Assembly: GCA_023525715.1 (NCBI GenBank) | Contig: CM042012.1 | Span: forward strand, 53,931,004 to 53,995,003 | Source of the DNA: Cichorium intybus | Taxonomy: Eukaryota > Streptophyta > Magnoliopsida > Asterales > Asteraceae | Direction of reading: 5' to 3' | Length of the DNA: 64,000 nucleotides | Shown here: in pieces, positions 34,874 to 47,010 of the stretch | Layout of the letters: each line of letters begins with the position of its first letter | Position numbering within the stretch: position 1 is the first letter of the stretch | Notes under the pieces: model-generated | What the model was told of the DNA's origin: nothing | Databases searched by the model: none | What the model saw: only the letters and a program-made list of their open reading frames with translations | Translations under genes and position numbers: made by a program

Positions 34874-36586
34874 TCAAACCTCAACCCGCTTCTTGGCGGA
34901 CCCCACCACAGCTCCTGTACTTGGCCCGCGTTTCGTTCCCGAACTCGACATCGGAGTCCAAGTTTTCACGGATTTTGTCGACTGAGCCGCCACCTTGGCG
35001 GGCGGTGATTGGCGGCTAACTGAAACTCGTTTGTTCATGACTCCAACCGTGTTCCACTCCCAATCCGCACGGTTCGAGTCTGTAGATTTTGGCAAGTTCT
35101 TCCTCCATGTTTGCTGTTTTTATAAAACGAAAAAAAACCAAAAACGTTTAGAACAAATTCATGTATTGGGGTGTATGTTTTCATTATGGAAGCTGATTCG
35201 TATACAACAGTTTATGTTTTAGATGAGTTGTACAATATGTATAAAAAGCATGTTATTGTTGTGTACTTGTGTATGGTAAAAAATTGTTATGTATAGATCA
35301 GCTTCTTTTATTATTATTAAATATAATAAAAAGTATTACCTGACGAGTGTACGAAAAAGCCAATACTTTTTCTCTTCTTTCCGCAGCCTCCTTTTTCTTT
35401 AGTAAATCCGCGTCCGACTGTTCCTTAGATTTCGAACTCAAATTCCACCCGCTCTTTTCCTAATGAAAAATAATGCAAAAGTAATTTTAGTATCTTTAAA
35501 GTTATGTTATTCGAGTAACTTGAACTAGTGCAAAAAAAAAAAAAAAAAAAAAAAAAGGCGTACGGTGCATTTAGTGGCGTTGAGCTTATTTAAGCGTTTT
35601 TGTTGTAGCTGTTGTTGGAGAGCTTCGTTGACTTCAGCCATTCGAATCTTCCTGGTGTGAACCTGAGACTGGACACGCGTCATTGTTTGCATAGACGTTA
35701 AAGTGGACTCGCATTGTCGTTTGACTGACTGCGCTTGCATATACATTTTCAATCGCCTCCATGCCTTCAAAGGATTCGAACCGTTTCTTACCTAAAAAAT
35801 GCTATAACATTTTAAATTATCATGTAAAAATGGTCAAGGGTTAAAGTCTGATAGTCAGTCGCAGTGCGAGAGTTTCAGTTCCAATATGGATTGGGCTCAT
35901 TGTGGTCGTTGTGTATCTGATTTACATCTCACATGATGATTTTAAGATGGGTTAGTATGAGTCAGCTCAGAGGTTGCTGGAAGAATAATTACCATGTATC
36001 CACGATAAGCCTTTTGAATCTTGATGGCGGCAATGTCTTCCCGTGATTGACCTACGAAACTAGGGGCTGATGTGACACAATCGACCTCGGTATTATCCTG
36101 AGATATTGCGTTTGTTGATTCTTCCTCCATCACAATGGCGGTTGATTCTTCCTCCATCACAATGGCGATTGAATCTTGTTTCATTGGCTCGTTTGTTGAT
36201 TCTTCCTCCATCACAATGGCGGTTGATTCTTCCTCCATCACAATGGCGATTGAATGTTGTTTCACGGGCTCATTTTCGGGTTGTTTGAATTCAGGTTCAT
36301 CTATATGGTGAATGGGAAGGGTACATAATGGAGCGTTTGTTGGAGATAACGATGTATCGAAGCTCATTTGATTTTCATTGCGTGATTTTTTGGTTGATTT
36401 TGATTTATTATGGGATTTCTGTCACAACGCAAATTCGTTAGCTCTTGTTGGCATTTCATCGAACAGATTGTGCACGGAAACGACTTGAAATTAAAAGAAA
36501 GAGATACAAACCTTGTGTTTATTCTCCTTGAGATAAGAAGTGGATACAACTTTCCGGACTGCGGAAAACCAACTCTTCTTTCCCAT
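34874..36586 (-). CDS. IQD: IQ67-domain (IQD) calmodulin-binding protein, five exons
   Basis: Exons on the minus strand: 36586-36512, 36418-35993, 35791-35564, 35459-35340 and 35098-34874; all introns are GT-AG and phase 0, giving 357 codons. The start MGKKSWFSAVRKVV is the conserved IQD N-terminus. The IQ67 region spans exons 2-3: EDIAAIKIQKAYRGYM (IQ motif) then LKAWRRLKMYMQAQSVKRQ and VQSQVHTRKIRMAE, interrupted by the phase-0 intron typical of the family. Exon 4 gives AERREKVLAFSYTRQ; exon 5 has the usual basic Ser/Thr-rich tail (NRADWEWNTV). IQDs bind calmodulin and scaffold at microtubules, membranes or nucleus. Odd: exon 2 carries a 27-residue tandem duplication (36114-36275), itself of 9-residue AIVMEEEST units, and the second half of the IQ67 domain diverges (NGSNPLKAW). 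Confidence 0.92.
36114..36275. repeat. In-frame 81-bp tandem duplication in IQD exon 2
   Basis: The unit starts GTTGATTCTTCCTCCATCAC at 36114 and 36195. Each unit contains two 27-bp subunits. It encodes (minus strand) an acidic MEEEST-rich stretch. Confidence 0.92.
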
Positions 36587-37118
36587 TTTCTCCTTAAATC
36601 GTCTTCAAAAAATAGATTAAAAGTTAATATCCACAAATCCATTCGAATTCTTAGTATTGAATTAATGGAGAATTAAGATAAATATCATTGCATGTTGCTT
36701 ACGATTTCAATTATACAAACCATTCAACATTTTAAAGATTTCAGATCCAAAAACAGAAACGAAAAGTTATTGTTAATACCTGCTGCAACAACCAAAAAGA
36801 TTCAATCCTTGACAAGGAAAATCCCTGTTGTTGCAGAGAGATTTTGGAGCTGGAGATGATGAATATTGTTGATGGACAATGAAAATGGTGTAGGAGTTGG
36901 GAAGATATAGTAGAGGAAGGAAGCCATGGGGGTATTTTTGGTAACGAAAAGGTGGTGTTCATGATTCTCTTTCCATAATTGGAAATAAATTGTACGACTC
37001 TTATTCATGCATGTACATTACCGTCAAATTTTGCATATCTTTAAACGAATGGAAAGAGAAAACCTCAACGGTTTTTAGGTCCATTTTTAAAAATTATTTG
37101 AAAAGATTGAAGTTATGA
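36587..37118 (-). promoter_or_regulatory. IQD 5' UTR, leader intron and promoter region
   Basis: A leader intron is likely: donor CAG/GTATTAAC at 36780 and acceptor TTTTTTGAAG at about 36603, 17 bp before the start codon. The upstream leader exon would cover about 36781-36950. The gene's upstream region ends at the Helitron 5' tip (37119), so the Helitron sits within about 170 bp of the likely transcription start. Confidence 0.55.
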
Positions 37119-37160
37119 TCTTCATTATTATTCTATTTATTAAAAAGCGTCTTTTTGTAG
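37119..37160 (+). other. Helitron 5' terminus (candidate)
   Basis: Begins TC after an A at 37118, followed by an AT-rich tract and AAAAAGCGTC, resembling known plant Helitron left ends. Confidence 0.6.
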
Positions 37161-38139
37161 CAACTGTTGTACGTTTTTTTTTTTTCGGGTCAGTCACGCG
37201 GGTTTTTGGATCGGGTACGGATTCGCCTGTTGTGTCACACGTGTTCTTCCCTGGTTCTTCCTCTTTTTTTTATCCTTTTTTCTTTTTTCCTCCTATCTCA
37301 TTCTTAGTTTCTCAGTAGAACTTTGTTGAGGTATTGGATTGACCGTATGGTGTTTCCGTCTTGTGGATTTTCTTTTTTCTTCTGTTTTTGTTGATTCTCC
37401 GTATTCATCCTTCTTTATTTTCGTTGGCAGTTGGGTTTCGGTGTTCCTATGCATTGACGGTTGGGTTTAGTTGGGTATCGGTGTTTGCATGCATTGGTGT
37501 TGTTGCACTTTTGGGATTCTTTGTGGAGCTTTGGTTGTTGTTTAAGGTTTGTCTTTTTTCTTTTATATGTTTTCGTTGTGTTTTTCATTTTGGTGCTTGA
37601 GCGGTTAGTTTTTGGGCCGGTTTTATTTAATGCTTGTCCTTAATACGATGGAATCCTTACAGTGGTTTTTGCAATTGTAGGTTGTTGTCCGGGTGTAGCA
37701 TCTTCGTTTTGTTAAGTCTCCAGGTTGGGTCTCTTTTATTCCTTTTTGATGTTTTTTTTTTTCTTTTGGTATCTTTTTTGGGTTTTTTTTTTCTTCGCTG
37801 TAAGTTTTTTGTCTGTTCTTTTTCTGTTTTGGTTTGCATGCAAGGTGTTTGTGTTAATGCTTATGATTTAGTGACTTTTATGGTTTTTTGAGAAGTAAAT
37901 TTGCTTTTGGTGCAGTGTCGTTTTTTATTTGTATATATTGTCTTTTGGTTTCTTTTATCTTTTTTAAAATAAGTAGATTCATTGCTGTGTTATTTTGAAA
38001 CATTATGTGTTCTTTGCTTTGATTTTCGTTGGTTTCATTTTTTGGGTATTTCTATTGTTTCGTTAGTTAAATATGACAGGGCCATTTTTTTGTTGTAGGT
38101 CTTTGTTTTTTTTAGTTTCCTTTTTTGTTTATTTCTGCA
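37161..38139 (+). other. T-rich leader of the Helitron Rep-helicase gene
   Basis: No convincing coding sequence. The plus strand is strongly T-rich with many TTTTTTCTTT runs, as in a long 5' UTR with introns. Open frames here (e.g. 37361-37600) are Phe/Leu/Val-rich composition artefacts. Confidence 0.5.
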
Positions 38140-41100
38140 ATGTCGAATGCTTTGGTGGTGTTTGAAGTTGGTGAGAGCTCATCGTTTGGGACCCGTCAAT
38201 CGGTTTGTCGTAGTAATGTGGTTGCTTCTTCATCTGCTGTTTTGCCATTGTATTTTGATTGCGGTGATCCTGTGCATATGTGTGCTTATTGTTCTGCATT
38301 ATTTTGGTATGATGAACGTGTGTTGCGGTTGTCCCGTCGTGGGAACGTTGGATACTCCAAATGTTGTAGGAGTGGTGCTGTGGTTTTGCCTTCTCCTTTA
38401 GAACCTCCTTTTAGTATTATGTCATTGTATCAAGATCGGCATTTCTTTGAAAATATTAGAGCTTACAATGCCATGTTCTCTATGACTTCCTTTGGTGCAA
38501 AGATTGACAATACGATTAACACTGGACAAGGTCCTTATACCTTCAAAGTTTCGGGACAAGTTTCTCATTGGATTGGATCCCTGTGTCCTCAGACTTCTGA
38601 GAAGCCACGCTTCCTGCAGTTGTATATCTATGATGTGGAGAATGAAATAAGTAATAGGTTGGACTTCTTTCGTCAATATGATGGTGGTGTTTCTCTAAGA
38701 CCTCATATTGTTAGTATTCTTAGCGAGACATTGGTTACACATAATGAATATGTTAGGACTTTTCGGGTTGCATCGGAGATAGCTGCCCAAAGGAATTTGG
38801 TTGACTATGCTGTGAGGCTTTACAATAATGAAAAGGATGGACGCTATGGTGCTCCGGCCCCTGGCACATTGGGTGGTATTGTCGTTGCAGATGACCCAAA
38901 TGCATCTCAGTATGATATTATTGTTCGTTCTAAGTTTGGGCCCCCTCATCGTATAAGTTATTTGCATCGTTCCTATATGCCACTACAATACCCGTTGTTA
39001 TTTCCATTTGGTCAGAATGGCTGGTCTTCCTCTCTTAGGCTTATGGGTCGGGGTATTGATGGGTCTAAAGCTTTAACTATCAACATGTTTTATAGCTATC
39101 TCATCCACGATCGTTATAATGTGTACACTTTGTTGCTGAATGGAGGTAGACTTTTCCAACAGTTTTTAGTTGATGCATATTTATGTGTGGAGAAAAATAG
39201 ACTTGAGTATATACGTCATCATCAGAGTCAATTGCGTTCTGAGTATGTTGCTGGTGTATATGATGCTGTTTCTAAAGGCGATTCAGAGGGTCGCTCTATT
39301 GGCAAGCGCCTTTTCTTGCCTTCAACTTTTGTTGGTGGCCCACGTTATATGTATAAACACTATCAAGATGCATTGGCACTTTGTAGAGTTTATGGGAACC
39401 CGCAGTACTTTATTACCTTCACTTGTAATGCAAGGTGGCCTGAAATCATACGGTTTATGGATTCAAATTCATTCGGACAGGCACAGAATAGGCCTGATAT
39501 AATAGCTCGACTTTTCCAAATGAAGGTTATACATTTTATAAAGTTTTTGAAAGAAGATAAAACATTTGGAGATGTAATAGGATGTGAGTTTCTTCACTGG
39601 GTTTTTTTTTATTGATTTCTATACCAGGTTTGCTTTCATTGTTGTTGACAGTGTTTCTGTTTTTTTTTATTCTTTTTCATTGCAGATCTTTACACAATTG
39701 AGTTCCAAAAGAGGGGTTTACCACATTGCCATACATTGCTTTGGGTAGATTCTACTTCAAAGGTTCTTAATCCTACTGATGTAGATAAATATATCACAGC
39801 CGAGATGCCAGATCTGCAGAAAGAGTCAAGGTTGTACTCCATTGTAACTACTTGCATGTTGCATGGCCCTTGTGGATTGGCAAATGTGACTGCTTCTTGT
39901 ATGCGCAACGGTGAGTGTAAGAAGCGTTTTCCCAAACCTTTTTGTGAGAAAACCTTCTTTGATAAGGACGGCTATGCACACTATAGAAGGAGACCTTCTG
40001 CTTCACACTTTCTACATAGTGGTATTGAAATGCATAACGGTTTTGTTGTCCCATATAATAAGAGATTATGCAGCCGGTTTGATGCCCATATTAATGTTGA
40101 ATATTGTGGGTGGAATATGTTGATTAAGTATCTTTTTAAGTACATTTCGAAGGGTTTGGAGCGTGTCAACTTTACGCTTCATCGTGTTGATGCTTCTAAT
40201 GGTGGTGATTCGCAGCGTGCTCTGGCGGGTGTCGATGAGATAACTAATTTTGTTGATGGTAGATTTGTTTGCTCTCACGAAGCATCATGGCGTTTATTGA
40301 ATTTTCCTATTCATGAACGGCACCCCGCAGTTCAGATTTTGGCAGTTCATCTTGAGGGTTTCCAGTCGACTACATTTGAGGATCAGAGCCTGTTGGAAAC
40401 TTTAATCAAGCAGTCGGGTTTTGGGAATACTACACTTACTAGGTGGTTAGTAAATAATCGTTGGGATACTGAAGGTAAGGGTCTTACATATGCTGAATAT
40501 ACGACACTTTATAGGTGGGACAATTCTTTGAAGGATTGGGTTTACAGAATTAGGGATTCCGTTCCTGCAGTGGGTCGTCTTGTGTATGTCCATCCTACTG
40601 CAGGGGAATTGTTTTATCTGCGTTTGCTTTTGTGCCATCAAAAGGGTTGTCGTACATTTTCAGAGATTAGGACTGTAAATGGGGTTGTTTATGCTTCTTA
40701 TCGCTTGGCATGTGAGGCATTGGGTCTTATTGGGGATGATCGTGAATGGATGACTGCCTTCATAGAGGCTTCCGAATGGGCTTCTGCTCCAGAGTTACGT
40801 AGCCTTTTCTGTCATTTATTACTTTTTTGTGAGGTAAGCAACCCCATTTCATTATGGGAAAATGGATGGTCAAAAATGGGGGACGATATAATTCGAAATC
40901 TAAAAAGCGCATCCTCATCGTCTGATTTTGAAATCAGTAATGATATCTTAAGAGAATATATTTTGGTGGACTTGGAAAGACTGTTAAACGGTGCAACTCC
41001 TTCTAAGTCCTTGTCTGATTTCCATTTACCACTGCCTTCTCAGGGTTTTCACAATGTTTTGGGTAACAGAATGATATTGGAGGAATCAATGTTTGATACT

Positions 41101-42605
41101 ATACAATTGCAGCAGCAGCATCTTCAGATGGTAAACATGCTAAATCCAGATCAACTTCGGGTATATAACAGAATTCGGGATGATCAGGCAATGAAGAAGC
41201 AAACGTTGTTGTTTGTTTATGGTCATGGAGGCACTGGGAAAACGTTTTTATGGTCAACAATTCTTGCATATTTCAGATCAATGAGAAAGATTGTTTTAGC
41301 TGTTGCGGCATCTGGGATTGCATCACTGTTATTACCGAATGGTAGAACTGCACACTCACGCTTCAATATACCCATTGATATTACAGATAACTCTATATGT
41401 AATATCAAGAAAAAGAGCCAATTGGCGGATCTTTTGAAGGAAACATCGATGGTTATTTGGGACGAAGCAACAATGACTGAACGGCGATGCTTTGAGTGTG
41501 TAGATCGTACTTTTAGAGATATATTAGGGAAAAAGGATGTTCTTTTTGGTGGGATGTCGATGTTGTTGGGCGGTGATTTCAGACAAACTCTACCAGTCAA
41601 ACGGAAGCAAGGGAATCGTCAGATTTTAGCTTTAACTTTGCCCAATTCATACCTTTGGGCACATTTTAGTCTGTATAAATTGATGCACAACATGCGCATT
41701 TCTACTGATGTTTCAAACCAGTTAACTGCGTCTGATTCCTCGCGTTTTGCATCGTGGCTTTTGGATGTTGGAAATGGTTTGCTTGGATCTCCAGACCCGT
41801 TACAACCTCAATCAACATCTTTTTTGAGATTCCCGAAAGATTTCTGATATTAAATCAATGTCAGCCCTTGAAAGAGCTTGTGACTTTTGTTTACAGCCCA
41901 GAAATCTTATTGCATCCCTCCATTGACGCTCTTTGCAGTAGGGCAATTGTTTGTCCCAAAAATGATATCACAGAAGAAATCAACAACATGATATTAAATA
42001 TGGGACCAAATGAAATTGTTTCTTACTACAGCAACGATAGCATTGTTTCGCATGGAAGGGAAATGTCGGATCTTGAAGTGTTATATCCGGAGGAGTACCT
42101 AAATAGCTTGAATTTCCCAGGGTTTCCCTTACATTGTTTACATCTAAAAAAAGATGTTCCAATCTTGCTGTTGCGAAATCTAAATCAGAAAGATGGATTG
42201 TGTAATGGAACAAGGCTTTTGGTTAAGAGATTATTACCCTCTGTGATTGAAGCTATTATCATGACGGGTACTTCAGTTGGCAAACGTGTTCACTTACCAA
42301 GAATTAAGTTGATTCACAAAGATCCCGAACTCCCTTTTGTTGTTGTTCGAAAACAATTCCCATGTAGACTATGTTACGCCATGACCATAAACAAGAGCCA
42401 GGGACAATCGTTAAATAGAGTTGGAATCTATTTGCCAATTCCTGTTTTTAGTCATGGGCAGTTATATGTTGCATTATCACGTGCAACTTCACCAGATTCT
42501 GTAAAAATATTAATATTAGATGAAAATAAAAAGCCATGTAAATTTACAAAAAATATTGTTTTTAAAGAGTTGCTTACTTATATTGATAATTTTACATCGA
42601 CATGA
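38140..42605 (+). CDS. Helitron Rep-helicase, two exons, one frameshift
   Basis: Exon 1 is 38140-39583, exon 2 39686-42605; a GT-AG intron (39584-39685) joins GDVIG to YLYTIEFQ. The first ATG is at 38140. The Helitron-like N domain includes GDPVHMCAYCSALFW, GPPHRISYLHRSYM and PQYFITFTCNARWPEI (about residue 421). The HUH motif is GLPHCHTLLWV (about 492) and the two-tyrosine motif KYLFKYISKG (about 630). The PIF1-like SF1 helicase has Walker A GHGGTGKT (about 993), WDEATM, GGDFRQTLPV, AMTINKSQGQSL and GQLYVALSRAT. Total about 1,455 residues, normal for plants. Between STSF and EIPERFLI the frame shifts in a run of six T (41820-41825); seven would restore it, so this is either a recent mutation or an assembly error. 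Rep nicks and joins DNA for rolling-circle transposition. Confidence 0.93.
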
Positions 42606-42720
42606 TAGAGATATGTATGCATCCAATCACATTTCTTATTATATTTATTATTACTTACTTTAGAATTTTCTTAACCATTTTTTGTATAAACTGTTCAAGG
42701 TTATAACAAATAATTTTTAA

Positions 42721-44743
42721 ATGCAGATGACGAAGGTTGCTGATTTAAAATATGGATGTCTTGGGGAACCAATACGCATTCGGATACTGCGAAAGTGGAT
42801 TTCGCATTATAGAAAATATGAAACTTGGTACTTAGCTGTTGACGAAAATGTAAGCAATTCTATAACTTTATTGTTCATTATGAAGAAACTATATAGCTTC
42901 TCTTACGAAATTCTTAATTTGATTAGGGTGATGCAATAGCAATCCTTGGCCAGAATGCTGGGCAAAAATATTTGGAGTCCATGCTTCAGCTACTTAGATG
43001 CTATGAAATCCAGAATTACTCCTGTTCTGAAACACCTCGGCACCAACGCGTTCTTAAAAACGAAACGAATCTGAACCTTGGACCTGCTTCCAAAATAACT
43101 GTTGTTGACGATATGAAGCAAATCCCCAAGACATGGTTTGATTTCGTAAGCATTGAAAATCTATACAGTTTCATCGATCATCCAGAATATTATCCAAGTT
43201 ATTTCTTGGAAAGTACTGATAGTAAGAATTTTTTGATAACATTTTATTTAACTTTTACTGAATGTTGCTACTCTTCCTTGTAGATGTTCTTGGAAATTTC
43301 AAAAAACAATCGTCAGGAAGCAAGAAAGATGGTGACCCGCTTTTATATCTTACTTTAACTGACCACATGTAAGAATTATGGAGAGCAATATGTTTAAACA
43401 ATTTTATATGTTATGAAAGAGATATAATAACTTTATTCTTCCATATAAAGGGGTCAAGAAGTTGTAGCAACCCTTTGGAAGGAATGCATTCAAAATGAGG
43501 AAAAACTTCAACAGAATCTGATGGCCAATGTTGCACCAGGAACACCGATCGCAGTAACGAATGTTAAACCGACTGTATATGCAGGTTATTGTTTATAAAA
43601 TTCTCTTTAAAAAGCTTATCTCTTTACATATGACTGTCATAATTATATTCCAGCATTAGTACCTAAAATGTCCTCATTATATTAACATACAGGCAGGATA
43701 AGGGTATCCTCAACGGATGCCACACATGTTATCTTCAATCCTCCGCTTGATACAGAAGTCCCTTCTATAGGGTCTATAGCAAACATAAGTAAGTTCTCCC
43801 GTATTGGAGCAGCATATCCCTGCATGACTATTCAGGAGCTCCTATCAAAGACACATTCCTACTTAACAGTGAGTCCAAAAAATATATGAAGTTATATTTC
43901 CCCAATATATGCCACTCAACTATGTTATGCTTATACAGGGGAAAACAATCTGTGTGGAAGCAAGAATTACAGATTTTCAAATTGAAGACAGTTGGTTTAT
44001 TTCTACCTGCGATAAATGTAAAGTTAGAATTCCAGTACAGGGGAAAACATGGTTCTGTGTTTCTCACGGTCCTATCCAAAATCCTTTATTTTTGTACGTA
44101 TCACTATGTCCAAAATCATTTTACTATGTTTAATAACAGCTAAATTACATAATTAAATGTGTTAATATAACAGCTTTAATCTGCATGCAACACTCGACGA
44201 TGGGACACAAACAATTCAGGTAATGGCAACAGATGCTTTTATGACAAAGTTGATAGGAAGAACTTGTGAACAACTTATCTTACAAGATGGCTATGATGAT
44301 CGTAAAATTTTACCACCCCATTTCGAAAGCCACAAGACAAGAGTATTGAAACTATATCTTGAAATGACAAGAAAGTCTACTACTAACAAAATGCACTTTG
44401 TTGTTGTGGATTTGGTTGATGAGAGTGGTAAAAGCTCCTCAAAGAGAATGGCTATCACATCTGGAGAAGATTCGCCATCAGTCATAACCCCAGCAACGTC
44501 ACCAACAACGAACGCACCAATGGCTACACCAACAACAGACACCCCACAGAAAATTGTCGCATCGGCACCTTCAGATGACAGTAAAAGGAAAACCTCAGTC
44601 AGAAAGCTTCTTTCTTTTGAGGAAACAGGTATATAAATATCTATTAAAACAAACTGCCTATATATTTTAACTCATAAACTGTTTAAATCACAGATGACAT
44701 CAATGTTCTCAATCCTACCAAGCGCACACGATACAAGGACTAA
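42721..44743 (+). CDS. Helitron-borne RPA1-like single-strand DNA-binding protein
   Basis: Eight exons join in frame with GT-AG introns: 42721-42849, 42927-43221, 43284-43368, 43451-43584, 43693-43868, 43939-44093, 44174-44628, 44694-44743. The start is MQMTKVADLK or the next ATG at 42727 (MTKVADLK). OB-fold landmarks of RPA70-like proteins: MTKVADLKYG, RKWISHYRKYETWYLAV, LTDHMGQEVVATLW, PGTPIAVTNVKPT, and a zinc-binding-like CDKCKVRIPVQGKTWFC followed by FNLHATLDDGTQTIQVMATD. The C-terminus is basic (KRTRYKD). RPA1-like genes are common passengers or helpers in plant Helitrons, presumably coating the displaced strand. It begins 116 bp after the Rep-helicase stop. No stop codons or shifts are seen, so it may be functional. 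Confidence 0.88.
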
Positions 44744-46089
44744 ATAAAATGTGTCACAACAGCGTTTTGATGCTCAACCACAGATAAGGGGACATGTTTT
44801 GGAAAAAGAAGCCAATATTAACTAATAAGACAATATTATGAAAGTGTTTGCATTTTGTACGTCATGTAGTAAAATGAAAGGCTCCCAGTGGTTGTCATGT
44901 CTTAACATATTAACTATGGTAAAGATCCACACATTTTGTAATGACTTTCTTCATCTTTTGTATATCTGAAGAAATGGGATGTAAGTTTCCTAAACTACTT
45001 TAAACCAGATTATTTAATAGCATAATACATTCATCTTAAATATAACTCCTTTGGCATTTAATATCGTTCCTATTGATATCATGGACCTTGGATTATCTAA
45101 ATTAGAAAACTCCAAAATTGGTGGAATCCGTTAAAGTGTTTCATTCAACTATAATTCATTCTTTGTTAAACGTCTTTTATTTATTCCTATGTAAAAATAA
45201 CATCCTACTTCCCTAAGAAAATTTTCCCAGACCATAACATTATTTTCAATTTCTCAAAGGGCTATTTATGTTTCCCTTAAAAATCCATAAACTATATATA
45301 AAACATTTAATAGTTTCTTTTAATTTCTTTCCAATCTTATAAAACATTACAAACAATTTATATCGTTTTTCTGCTGTTTAAAAACTTCCCAAGATATACA
45401 AAGATTAGCTTTATTTAACACATCGATAAACAATTAAACTCTTAAATTATTAGATAATCAACACTTTTTTTTCAAGCTAACAACATCATCATCCTTAATT
45501 AATACAACAGTCGTGTGAAGTTTCCTTTACAAATCTTTTTAGCAGGCAACTTAAGACGTTTATCGCAATTAAGTCTTATGAGACATATATAAACAATTCA
45601 AAAAACATTTGCAACATCTATTTTACCCATTAATAATAATCCATATCATTTAATTAACCCTAACCATGGAAACTGTTCTGATGGAACTATTTTCTTATTT
45701 CTTTTAAAAATCGTTCTCATGGAAAACCACTTTACATAACTACCGCCCATTGTAATTTTCCTCTTGTATTTAACCCTTATCAATTTAATATGTATACCTA
45801 TCGATGAATATAATTCCCTGCCTTCATTAAATGCATATAAGCTTTTCCCTCTCTACCTTTACTGAAAAATTAAACTTCTAGACTTAATATACATAAATGT
45901 GTACGGTTATCAGTCTTATCATTGCCCTCTATTTAATCTCTGTACTTTCTATTAGGCTTACACCCCAAAGTAACAATAGACTTGACCCAAGTTTTTACAG
46001 ATCACAAAGTATAGAACGTTTTTACTTTTTTTTTTTTGGTGTTTTCTTTGTTGTTGTTTATATAACTTATATAGATTTTTTTTTGTAGA
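44744..46089. other. Non-coding Helitron interval
   Basis: AT-rich with no open frame of note. GCATATAAGC at 45833 may be a TATA box for the Agenet ORF. The pyrimidine-rich run ending TTTTTTTTGTAG (46077-46088) looks like a splice acceptor directly before the Agenet ATG, implying a leader intron. Confidence 0.4.
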
Positions 46090-46541
46090 ATGTCTTGCAA
46101 TGGCTTTCGTCTTGGTGATCAAGTTGAGGTCATTGGTTTCACTGAAGGTTTTGAAAATTCCTACTACCGTGCTACAATTATAGAATGGGCTAGACACCAC
46201 GTTAGAGTGAGATACGAAACATTGCTCAATGATAATGGTGATTCACCGTTAGAGGAGACGGTTAGGATTACTCACATTCGCCCATGTCCTGCCAACGTCA
46301 TCGCTTATTATTCAGCTGGAGATTTAGTTGACGTATGGCACAACGAGGGCTGGTGGACAGGTAGATTTCGTCGTTTTGACGCCGATCGGCAGGATGGAAG
46401 ATATTTTCGTGTTTTTTTTTTACTACATGACTGAAGGCCTTCGTCATGGCAGTTACCGTGCAGAAGAAATCCGTTTACATCAGGATTTCTCTTTCGTTGA
46501 CCACGTCAACTTTATTCGCATGTGGACCTACCGGAGGTTTT
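46090..46541 (+). CDS. Agenet/Tudor-like domain protein, one frameshift
   Basis: The ATG at 46090 opens MSCNGFRLGDQVEVIGFTEG. Two tandem Agenet-type Tudor-like modules follow: DQVEVIGFTEGFENSYYRAT..VRVRYETLL (about 10-46) and GDLVDVWHNEGWWTGRF (about 77-93). After YFRVFF the frame shifts in a run of ten T (46414-46423) and continues YMTEGLRHGSYRAEEIRLHQ to a stop at 46541. About 150 residues in total. Plant Agenet proteins (including the DUF724 family) often bind histone tails or link chromatin to transcription; that role is inferred here. It lies downstream of the RPA gene on the same strand within the Helitron, and could be captured host sequence or a true Helitron accessory gene. Confidence 0.75.
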
Positions 46542-47010
46542 AACAACTTTTCGTTGTTTATGTAAGGTCTTTGTTTTCGTCGTCGGTTTAGCAGTTATCT
46601 AGGGTATGTTGACAGTTACGTTTTCTCTTTTAATGTAATAAAAAAAGACTTGCTTGTAAGAACAATCGCGACCTTTAAAAAAACTCATGGCAAATATGAA
46701 TGCTTCAACCCAACAAAGATTGACACCTTTCGCTGCTCATTCATCAGTTCAATAGAAAACATATAACACCTGTAATATTCACAGCCACATGCATTCTACA
46801 TCCTTGATAAAATAACACGTATAAGGACACGTTGCATTTAATAAACAATTCGTCCTCCACGTATAACCTTTTTCTAAAATAAGAAATCCTCTCATATTCG
46901 AACAATATCTAATTGCATGTATTATATAAACAAATTAACCTTATAGTTCTAAACCCCAAAAAGAAACCACAAACACTATTAATTTCCCTCTGCCATCAAA
47001 GACAACGACG
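46542..47010. promoter_or_regulatory. Interval with TATA box upstream of small ORF 1
   Basis: TATATAAA at 46923-46930 lies 81-88 bp upstream of the ATG at 47011. The leader is A/C-rich (AAACCACAAACACTATT). The rest is featureless. Confidence 0.5.

Noticed and set aside
37115..37891. Several plus-strand Phe/Leu/Val-rich frames before the Rep-helicase
   Set aside because: They come from the T-rich leader; no conserved domain or consistent frame.
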